Source of the DNA: Petunia secreta
Taxonomy: Eukaryota; Streptophyta; Magnoliopsida; Solanales; Solanaceae
Length of the DNA stretch: 64,000 nucleotides
Assembly (NCBI GenBank): GCA_029990175.1
Contig: JARKIP010000197.1
Coordinates: 620,001-684,000, forward strand
Direction: 5' to 3'
The position numbers were made by a program, and so were the translations under genes. The notes beneath the pieces are model-generated. The model did no database searches, had not been told where the DNA came from, and saw nothing but the letters and a program-made list of their open reading frames with translations. Positions 55,991 through 64,000 of the stretch are shown here, piece after piece; positions within the stretch are counted from its first letter, which is position 1, and every line of letters starts with the position of its first letter.

Positions 55991-57285
55991 AGAGAAATGC
56001 CACCATCCAGTAGCGGTTGAGAGCGTGGTGGTAGTAGTTCTTCAGAAGGTAATTATTAGTGTAGCGGCTTAGTTCAGCTGCAGAGGCAGTTTTATGAACT
56101 GCCAGCCTGGCAGAATGCTGAGGCATCCGATGTAGTAGACCCATGTGTTTCTTCTTCTCTTATATGTGAGTAAGATTTGATTCTTTCGATCGATCTGGAA
56201 ATGGTGTGTCTTATCATGTTTCGATGGTTTCCTTGGATGTCGTTTCTATTAAGAATCGATTGCGGAAGAGGGGTGAACTTCTGATATGATTTATTCCTGG
56301 CATTTATGATGACCCTACTAGTTTATCTGGTTTAAATGTGAGGGATTTTTGAGTGAGTATCGGTATTTTTCTGCTTGGCATCTTGTTACGCCACCTTCTG
56401 TTATTATGTCAATTCAGTTTACCGCTTCTTGGAAATCAGTGTTGGTAGGATGATGGAATTTTTATTCGTCACCATCAGGAAGTGTCGTTGTTTCTTCCGG
56501 TGTAAAGTGGCTGGTAAGTAATGCTCGATCTACGTATCTCCTCTCAGTTCGAGACGCTAGTAAAGTCATGTTATCCTATGAGCTTGTCTGGGTTATAAAA
56601 TGGGTTCTGATAAATTGTCAGAGTTTCCTTCTTATTCGGAGGTCAAATTGGCATGGATGTCGTTTCATAAAGCTTATTTAATGTCTATCTCTTCAATTGC
56701 GATTTTTTGGCTCGCCTGACTCGGAAGTAGTCTAGCTTTGGTAGCCAAGCAAAAAAGAAGATGAACTTCCTGAAGCTCTAATTATTTCTATCCTCGATTT
56801 ATTTCCATTTTTTCTTCGTCCGGCACTAATGAGCTTGGGCGATTGGTAGCCGCTTGTGACGTTCCCTGTGTTGAGCCAGAGTACGTGTTATTGTAGCCGG
56901 GTAGGTATATTATTGTTTTGGATATCAGTTTATCCGGGTACCCATTCTCATGTATAGTATAGTGTTGGTTCTGTTTTTGCGGATCATCCAGTTTCAGGGG
57001 AAACTCTGCCGAAATTTTTATATAAAAGTACCATCCATCAGACGGTGGTGTTTACGGCAAAGGTATGGAGTTGTGAACTTGAGAGTTGCAGCTGTTTGGC
57101 AACTCGAAAGGGAAGTTGGTAGCTTAGGTCTGCCTACGTTCAGCTTTTAGCTAAATCTTCTTTGGTCCAGCAGACTGTGCGAGAATGATTATTCCTATTC
57201 AAATGGCTGCATGAGTTTGTGCTTTAAGTGTAGGAGTCTTCCTCCAAATACTGAATGGTAATATTAAATCTCTGAGGTGTTGATA
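55991..57285 (+). other. Decayed pol-like interior of Tekay/Del-like element
   Basis: No frame longer than 66 residues is open. Short traces near 57045-57130 (RRWCLRQRYGVVNL, REVGSLG) suggest the RNase H end of pol. A clear RT catalytic box was not found. Confidence 0.35.
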
Positions 57286-57289
57286 CCAC

Positions 57290-57840
57290 TTTTCTCACGA
57301 CCCAAAGCAAGGCCACAACAGAAATCTACAATGAGTGTCGATCATTGCTAAACCCATTAATAATCTATTAATGACAGAGATAAGCTAGCAACCTGATCAT
57401 ATATACGTACCTATCTGCTGAAAGCATAAAGTCTGGAAAGATGACACGACTTTAACTTGCTGGCAATTAGAACACTGAGCAAAAAAATAATAATAAGAAT
57501 TCCGCTATGTTACACTTCATTTCGTCCCACCAATAAATCTGCTTAAGATCATGGTACATCTTAGTCGAACCCGGATGAACAATATATTTGGAATAATGTG
57601 CCTCTATCATAATCTATCCACGTAAATCTGTAACATCAGGAACACAAAGTCTATCTTTATACATGAAAACACCGTCAGTAGTAACCCTGTATGGTGACTC
57701 CAATTTTCTTCTGGCTATCTGTCTGTATTCAACTAGAACTGGATCCTCATACTGACGCTGTTTTACTTCATGAAAATTTAGAGTTAAAGGTCTAGTGCAG
57801 CTTGTCGACAATCCATCATTGGTGTGTATCTCTTTCACAC
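57290..57840 (-). pseudogene. Integrase zinc-finger fragment in inverted orientation
   Basis: On the - strand this reads the chromovirus RNase H-integrase junction: KQRQYEDPVLVEYRQIAR, DGVFMYKDRLCVPDV, then HPGSTKMYHDLKQIYWW and a CSNCQQVK block, i.e. the HHCC zinc finger. The surrounding element runs on the + strand. The fragment was therefore inverted or inserted from another copy. The catalytic core is absent. Confidence 0.7.
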
Positions 57841-58638
57841 CTCAACTCTTTAAGAAGTTACTTTAACATTATAAGTGAACATGTAATCAACTTTATTGCT
57901 GGTATTTTGCCTCGACTCATGGTCCAACTACATGTTTCTTTTTATATTTACTTTTTCAAGTCATAATAATTCCAATTCAAAGACAATACCCTGAAGTAGA
58001 TGTTCAGTCTGAAGATCATTCCTGGTCTGCATCATACTATCTAATATTATTTGCATGATCCTTATCCTTATATGATAGACCCTGTTCAGATGAACCTTTG
58101 ACATACATTAGGATATGAGTAACTACATTCCCACAAGGAGCTTGCGGAACAACACTAACATCAGCTGAGATGTTGGACAGAGCGTTCGTAAAAATAATAT
58201 AGCTTGCATCAAATCTTCTATAGTGTGTAGTGACAAAGTACTTCAAAAGCTCCCCCTATTGTATCAAGCGTGGGCTAATTCTTAGTTCCATCGACCTGTT
58301 CTATATCGAAAGGTATATCGAGGAGGTAATTATCGGCTGAATCATGTTAACACATTCAAAGTTCCGTATATCTTTGTTTTGAAAATATAGAATTCTTCTC
58401 TCATGATCAAGGAAGGGTCATCTTAATCAGAATAAGTTGGGCAATGATGTGATGATATTATCCAGATATATTTTATACCAAAAGTACAATGCGTGTAATA
58501 TAATTCTGATCCTGTAATCAGGAAATAATGCCCGTGGAGTAGCTCATGAAGGTCGTGCAAGTTCTTTTGCTATCTGTGCGAATTCTTCTTTAGATTTAGG
58601 CTCGTTCGAGGACGAATGAGAGTTTAAGTTGAGGAGAA
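57841..58638 (+). other. Non-coding end of Tekay/Del-like interior with polypurine tract
   Basis: No supported gene. GAGGACGAATGAGAG (about 58609-58624) and AAGTTGAGGAGAA just before the LTR are typical for the end of integrase and the polypurine tract of this group. Confidence 0.5.
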
Positions 58639-60888
58639 TGAAACAACCTCGGTAAGTCGTTTCGGAAGTTACAACTCCGATTGGCGTGCCGGTAATTTTA
58701 AAATATTTGTAAGGTTCATTGAGACTTGTCTGTAAAATTTGAGCTAAATCAGAACTCCCTTGGTAGGCATCGGAAAAAGGTGTCAGTTTTTATCGTCGAT
58801 AAATATTAAAAAGAGATTTACGAGCTCAGTATTGGCGAATGAGCTCTGATTCAAAATCTGAAAGCGTCATTAGGTTCGTATGATTATTTGTGACTTTTGT
58901 GACTTTTCGAAAGTGAATTTCTTGTTCGGCTAGTTTCCGCTAAAATGCCGAAAGTTAAATAATTTGACTTTTTCTATTTAAATTCGCATCTTGAATTTTA
59001 GGAGTTCGATTTGAGATCCGCCTTCGCGATTATGTTACATATATTTTGTATAACTTGTATGCAAAAGTTGGGATTATTTCGAATATCGTAGGGCACCGTT
59101 TTAATTTTTACCGTAACAGCGAATTTTAAAAGAAAAAGAAAAAAAAAAGAGAAAAAGACAAAAACATAAAATTTAATGGCGGTGGGCATATGAAGGGATG
59201 TATATATCCCTTGACTAGCTTCATTTGGAAGCTCAAAAAGAAGAAAGTGAACGGAAACAGGGATAAAACGAGAAACATAACAAAAGCAAGAAATGGAAAA
59301 AATGCCAGAAAATGAGAAAAGGGGCCCTAAAAAAAGTAGAATTTTCACCCTGAAACATTTAGGTAATGATCCCAATATATTATTTGAGTTTATTACGTGT
59401 GTTTGAATATGTTTTAATGGTAAAAGTTGGAATATTATACATCATTTTAATAAGTTCAATTAATAGTTTAAAGGGTCAAATGGACCCCGATAATGGAATA
59501 GAATATAAATTCGTACTCAGTGAGTTATGGGCAACATATAAATGTAATTTATTTGGGGTTTGGTTGTTTGACCTTAAACCCTGTATATAGGCCTGGCCTG
59601 CGTATTGCATATGCCAATAGGGTATCAGGTTCCTAACTGGATTGCCCTAAGATGTGAGGAATGAAGCCTTTACCCTTATGTGATATATTTTTCTGGTTAT
59701 TGAACACAGTGGATCGTTTGGCAATGAAACCAAAGGACAAGCGGTTATTGAGTGGATGTACTAACTTGGCAACAAGGTAAGTGTTTATCCATTTCTTTGG
59801 AGGCACCTGGCCTCGTGGATTTTCTACCACGTGTTCCTTACGTGTGTAGCTGCCGATACTCGTACTCATTACGCCTTATCCTTGGACTTACATTGTATAC
59901 TATATGTTATGTCCTGTTATTGGTATTGCATTGAGGATCTGAGCACTGTACTTTGGCTGTGAGTTAGCATCTATTTTCCGGCTGTCTATGAGTGTCCCCC
60001 GCCGGTGAAGGGTTATTATTACATCACAATGCATTCATATGCATTATATGTCGTTCATATGCATTACATTGCATATCATATTGGGTGCAGGAGTATTCCG
60101 CCCCTGGAGCAGGAGTATTCCGCTCCATTGTATCATATTGAGGGTAGGAGTATTCCGCCCCAGGAGCAGGAGTATTCCGCTCCATTGTATCATATTGAGG
60201 GTAGGAGTATTCCGCCCCAGGAGAGTGAAGGAGTATTCCGCCTCAGCTTTACATTATATCGGGTGCAGCAGTATTCCGCCCCAAGAGAGTGCAGGAGTAT
60301 TCCGCCTCTGGTTTATATTATATATCGGGTGCAGGAGTATTCTGCCCCAGGAGCAGGAGTGTTCTGCTCCAGTTGATTATCAGATTGGATTCCCCTCGAA
60401 TGCAGGAGTATTCCGCTTCGAGATGGGATGACGGGCACATGTGACCCTTTGCATAATATTTCATTTCATCTCACTTCCTTTCATTTCATCTCAATTCATA
60501 CCATTGTGTAGACTTGCGGTACATGACTACTGTTCTGCTTATATGTGCATTGCTTATTTGTTGATATGTTTCTGGCACGCATCCTTGGTTGAGTTTAGAA
60601 GTCCTTACGTGTTTCCGGTTGTTATCTGGCTCTGCATTTTTATAATTTAAATAAAAGAAATTTGGTCTATCTATTTCTTCTCCCTGGCTAGCTATCATAT
60701 TCTTTGAGGTGACTAGTCTGCCCCACTTATTGAGTCCTTTTGACTCACCCTTGTTTGTTGTTTGTTGTTTGTTTTTGTCTATCTATTTCGTTTCGGCAGG
60801 TTCGCTCCAGTATTGAGTTTGCCGCGTTGTTCAGGAGCGAAGACGACTTCAGCTGTCAGGGTGAGCCATCTTTTTTCCGGATGGCCAC
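58639..60888 (+). repeat. 3' LTR of Tekay/Del-like element, truncated by Athila-2
   Basis: Collinear with 51965-54220 of the 5' LTR, with low divergence. It ends abruptly after ATGGCCAC, where the TGATGTTTGGCA of the Athila-family LTR begins. The remaining ~290 bp should lie beyond the window. Confidence 0.88.
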
Positions 60889-62212
60889 TGATGTTTGGCA
60901 TTTTATGCCAATGTTTCCTTAATATTTCCGCATGTTTGAGCTTCTTATTCGCCCGTTTTATAGTTTTGTGGTTTTGCACTAATTTTATGTCGTGCGTATG
61001 TAGGTTGTTATGCAGTGCATTTGGAGCTTTTAGGAGCGTGATTGAGCAAGGAATGATTGGAAACTGATTGAGGATTGGATTGAGCACACGAGGGCACGAC
61101 ACGAGGCGAGTCGAGTTGTGGAGCAAGGAGGAGGCTGATTTTTCCTGGCGCTGTAGGCCACGTGGTGCGCCTCCCAAAGCGCCCCACTTCCTGGCACATT
61201 TTCCCATGCGGCGCGGGCCAAAAGCACCCAAGTTTCGACGACCACTGCTTGTCCAGGCACGGTCGTGGGCGCGGGGCGCCAATTATAGCGCCCCTGGAGC
61301 GTATTTTGGAGTCCTATTTCGTTTAGGCTTAGGTGTAACTTATTACTAGGCTTTTGTGAACCTTATAAATACTATTTTACTTAGTTTTTGAGGGGAGTTC
61401 AGACTTGGGAGCAAGTTTTGGAGGAGAGGGGAGGAGCCCTAGATGTCTTCTAACAAGTTCTTTCTCTTTTTCTCTTATTCTTCTCCTTAACTCTATAGCT
61501 TGTTCGTTCTAGGGTTAGAGTAAATACATGAAGGTTGATGTTTGAAAGTTGATTTATATATATTGATTTACCATTATGGATTGTTTATTCTTTCTTGATC
61601 ATAATTGTTTGATTATTGAGGCCTGATAATTGAACACTATCTATGGTTTTTAGATTGAACTCGAAAGAGGGAATTTAATTACGTAATAAGAAAGAGTATG
61701 ACTAGTTTGTGAAACCGGGCATCGGGGAACCAATTTGTGAGTAGGATAGACATATACTTGCTCGCCTAGTTTAACTAATTACAGAATTCGTTAATGCGTG
61801 CACGTGATTCAGCCCATAGAAATATAAGGATTGGAGTAGCCTGCATAGACCGTGAAGAATCGAAAGGTTTTCACGGGTACAATTAACATGTTAGTTTGCA
61901 ATCTAGGAATTCAAGAAGTAGAATCAACTGGAAAACTCAACTGGATTGTTCGTAACTCTGACCCTGGACCGTTTCTCCTTATTATTGATAACAATTATAG
62001 TTTGCTCTTGAATACTTGATTTCAATTACTTGTTTTTAATTATTTTCTTTAGTTAGTAAATTTCACATTCATCATCGAGAAAGATCCCTGAATAGTTAAT
62101 AGGAAATTGTTTGTTAGGAGTCCAGTCTGAATAGTCCTCATGGGAACGATAATCTACTTATCACTTTATTACTTGTCGACCACGTATACTTGCGTGTGCG
62201 TTGGGAGCAACA
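60889..62212 (+). repeat. 5' LTR of Athila-2
   Basis: 1,324 bp, starting TGATGTTTGGCA and ending GAGCAACA. The 3' half is strongly similar to the Athila-1 LTR; the middle (61130-61300) is a GC-rich stretch (GGCGCGGGCC, GGGGCGCCAATTATAGCGCCCC) with no counterpart. The insertion point in the Tekay-like LTR is at 60888/60889. Confidence 0.88.
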
Positions 62213-62218
62213 AGTTTT

Positions 62219-62236
62219 TGACGCCGTTGCCGGGGA
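62219..62236 (+). other. Primer-binding site of Athila-2 (Asp tRNA type)
   Basis: TGACGCCGTTGCCGGGGA differs by one base from TGGCGCCGTTGCCGGGGA, the Asp-tRNA-complementary site usual in Athila/Tat elements, six bases after the LTR. Confidence 0.85.
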
Positions 62237-62327
62237 CTAATAATTGACTGATTTCTTTTTGAACGATTACTTATTTTCTATTCAGGTTTAATATTTGTTT
62301 AGTTAGTTTTGTGTTACTTGTTTTACC

Positions 62328-62942
62328 ATGGCATCTTTTAATGAAAATTGGTCGAATGATGATTGCTCAAATTTTGAGGATCTCTGTCTACTTTGCGGAG
62401 GAACCCACTTGTGGGAAAATTGTCCGACTCTTTCAACCCTACAAGACTGGTTATGTGAATTTTCTACCACCTTTGATTGGAATTTTTGTAAATTGTGTGG
62501 TGTTCGGTGGAATGATTGTCCTAAGTGTCATGTTCTTGCCCCCAATAATTTTTGTGATGATTCTAATGATATTTGTGAGTTTGACAGGAGCGATAAAGTG
62601 CAGGTTGTTAGCGAAACTTGGCTAATGGAGCAAGCCAAACTCTTAGAAGCGTATGGGGATTTCAGGAGTGAACTTACATATATGACGAGGCAATTTATGG
62701 AAGAAAGAGTGGAGCTCGAACAAGAGATCGACCAATTTGGCTTGACTATTCACGACTTGGAGGTGAATTTGAGTGATATGGTTGAGGTGTCTGATGCCCA
62801 ATTATCAGTTGTCGTGAATAGTAGATTTGAGATAGAAGAGCTTATGAGCCAATTTGAGGAGAAAAAAGTAGAATTCCTACCATTCGACCCAATATTAGTT
62901 GATGATGTCAAGGTTGAAAAAAATTGCATTAGAGTCAAGTGA
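62328..62942 (+). CDS. Novel zinc-finger/coiled-coil ORF of Athila-2 (204 aa)
   Basis: Intact ATG-to-TGA ORF ~90 bp after the primer-binding site. Residues 20-36 have CLLCGGTHLWENC, a CX2CX3HX4C knuckle close to the CCHC of gag; residues 60-75 have CKLCGVRWNDCPKCH, a second Cys-rich cluster. Residues 100-190 are acidic and helical, with likely coiled coils (FMEERVELEQEIDQF, NSRFEIEELMSQFEEKKVEF). It is not a recognisable Athila capsid. It may be a replacement gag-like RNA-binding protein, or a captured sequence with coding potential. The frame is open while all other coding parts of this family here are broken, which hints at recent selection. Confidence 0.55.
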   Translation: MASFNENWSNDDCSNFEDLCLLCGGTHLWENCPTLSTLQDWLCEFSTTFDWNFCKLCGVRWNDCPKCHVLAPNNFCDDSNDICEFDRSDKVQVVSETWLMEQAKLLEAYGDFRSELTYMTRQFMEERVELEQEIDQFGLTIHDLEVNLSDMVEVSDAQLSVVVNSRFEIEELMSQFEEKKVEFLPFDPILVDDVKVEKNCIRVK

Positions 62943-63189
62943 GGAAAAAGAAAACATCATATTTGAGGACTCTAGTGCTTGTGCAAGTGAGGAACAAGGT
63001 ACTTATATTTTAAAGTTTGTGATGCCGAGGAGACAAAACGACATCCCTCACTTAAAAGCTAAGAAGTGTAAAATGCGGCATTGTTTACTTGGTCCTTTTG
63101 TATTTTTGCCACCACCCCAATACCATAGTCATAAGCTTGAGGCAAAGTTGGGGATTCAATTCATAAGTTCAAGGTGGAGGAAAAAGTGA
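62943..63189 (+). CDS. Short second ORF of Athila-2
   Basis: This open frame overlaps the end of the previous ORF in another phase (ATG possible at 62899). It has an acidic start, then a basic, Pro-rich end (GPFVFLPPPQYHSHKLEAKLG, WRKK). It lies directly before the conserved hairpin, so it occupies the position of the pol C-terminus in Athila-1, but I see no similarity to it. It may be the frameshifted continuation of the upstream ORF. Confidence 0.35.
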
Positions 63190-63231
63190 TGAAGTTGTCT
63201 TCGTCATGCCACGACATTAACTAAGGCGCTT

Positions 63232-63249
63232 CTCGGGAGGCAACCCGAG
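63232..63249 (+). other. Conserved hairpin CTCGGGAGGCAACCCGAG (Athila-2 copy)
   Basis: Identical to 2767-2784, preceded as there by a GTCxTGCCACGAC stem. It was retained although the whole gag-pol was lost. Confidence 0.7.
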
Positions 63250-64000
63250 TTTGTACTTGTATTATTTTATTTATAGTGTCACGTAGTTTTTGTTTTTCTT
63301 TGGATTGCAGGTTCATGTAATGTCGAGTCTAAGTGTGGGGTGTCCTCACCCTTGCCTAATATTGATGACCTGTTGGGGGAAGTCTGAGTACCTCATACTA
63401 TATGGAAGCTTGGAGGATGCTAGCACCAAGGACTAGAGTCTTCAGGGAAGTTTTCTTTACCTTGCACTTTCTTATTTTTAGCACTGAGGACAGTGCTTAG
63501 TTTAAGTGTGGGGTGGGGGAACTACCCTTTTATTTATTTTTGAGGTTAGGGATGCATGTACCGTAGGATTTTCTTTTGTCACTTGACTTTATTTTGATTT
63601 GTATCTTACTTTAATATATGAAAAACAAAATTAGAAAACCACTGAAAATTTACAAAAAGATTCTCCTTTTAGTTTTTATTAGTGGTACATGTCATCCACC
63701 CCGTGGTTTTTCTTATGGCCTCGGTTCTTTTCCACGGGTAGACCTTTGAACCGAGTAGTTTTTATTTTTATTAGGATTAGAGTAGTTAGTTATAGGTGGC
63801 CCTAGACGAAAGGAATAGGTGGAATGTTAGGTGCCTTTGATTTGTTTGATACCGGTGGACTTGAACGTGTTGCATGTGCTATTTGTGGTGTCTTTGTTTT
63901 AAATTGTGATGCATGCCTAGAAAAAATGGAACGACCCCTTGAGATGCTTGAGTCCACTTGCTTGACTTTATTGTGAACCTTTGTGCATTAGTGCTTAATT
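63250..64000 (+). other. 3' non-coding tract of Athila-2
   Basis: No gene. Nearly the same as about 5800-6310 of Athila-1 (shared GGACAxTGCTTxxTTTAAGTG, CCACGGGTAGACCTTTGAACC and CTTGAGTCCACTTGC). The homology runs to the window's edge. Confidence 0.75.

Larger units (their letters stand above)
51965..60888 (+). mobile_element. Tekay/Del-like Ty3/gypsy element, rearranged, 3' LTR truncated
   Basis: A 5' LTR (51965-54509) beginning TGAAACGACC and ending GGTCGTGTCA is followed by the primer-binding site TGGTATCAGAGC (54512-54523). A 4.1-kb interior, a purine tract GAGGAGAA (58631-58638) and a 3' LTR from 58639 come next. The 3' LTR is broken at 60888 by an Athila-family element. The interior is shorter than a normal ~5-kb gag-pol and contains an inverted integrase piece, so the copy is dead. 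The TGTTT flank at 51960-51964 has no partner in the window. Confidence 0.85.
60889..64000 (+). mobile_element. Non-autonomous Athila-family element with novel ORF (Athila-2, 5' portion)
   Basis: 5' LTR 60889-62212, primer-binding site, a 205-codon ORF (62328-62942), a short second ORF, the conserved hairpin (63232-63249), and the 3' non-coding tract shared with Athila-1. Gag, protease, RT and integrase are all absent: only ~1 kb separates the primer-binding site from the hairpin that follows pol in Athila-1. This is a derivative that would depend on proteins from full-length relatives. It continues past the window. Confidence 0.8.

Noticed and set aside
61068..61349. + strand ORF of 93 residues and overlapping - strand ORFs.
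   Set aside because: They lie inside the Athila-2 LTR in a GC-rich stretch with few stop codons; no domain and no conservation in the Athila-1 LTR.

Overview
This window is nuclear DNA of a dicot plant and consists almost entirely of transposable elements. A solanaceous source (Nicotiana or Solanum type) is my best guess, from the style of the LTR families and the repeat density. I see no bacterial or organellar genes and no clearly intact host gene. The dominant structure is a four-level nest of insertions, readable from target-site duplications (TSDs) and matching ends.

Layout, left to right. 1-10990: the 3' part of an Athila-like Ty3/gypsy element on the + strand (decayed RT, RNase H and integrase, then a second ORF, a long 3' non-coding tract, PPT and 3' LTR), interrupted by a solo LTR of another family (7232-9390). 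10991-11477: an LTR-like fragment. 11478-16886: an internally deleted chromovirus-like gypsy element on the - strand with both 940-bp LTRs. 16887-19539 plus 49143 onward: one old gypsy element (- strand gag-protease) split by a 29.6-kb Sirevirus-type Ty1/copia element (19540-49137, - strand, TSD CCCCG). That copia element holds a CACTA-like DNA transposon (24574-42681) just beyond its pol stop codon. The CACTA-like element in turn holds a Mutator-like element (MULE, 24841-36583) with a perfect 9-bp TSD. A retroposed poly(A) transcript also sits in the leader of the copia element's third ORF. 51965-60888: a Tekay/Del-like gypsy element with 2.5-kb LTRs and a scrambled interior; its 3' LTR is cut by a second Athila-family element (60889-64000), which has lost gag-pol and carries an unrelated small ORF.

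The most interesting object is the MULE. It encodes a MuDR-type transposase, a spliced DUF1985/Ulp1-like gene whose protease core lacks its cysteine nucleophile, and two small coiled-coil proteins with their own TATA boxes. Nearly every non-coding interval of it, introns included, is filled with copies of the 12-bp palindrome ATGTTTAAACAT. The copies are spaced at exactly 20 bp, with a 100-bp higher-order period in at least two arrays. I count about 50 exact TGTTTAAACA cores by eye. The layout resembles the motif arrays through which Arabidopsis VANDAL elements are recognised by their own VANC anti-silencing proteins, but with a different motif and different candidate proteins.

Most pol genes here are broken by stops and frameshifts. 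The transposase and Ulp1-like genes have one visible nonsense codon each, and the two small MULE ORFs are open.
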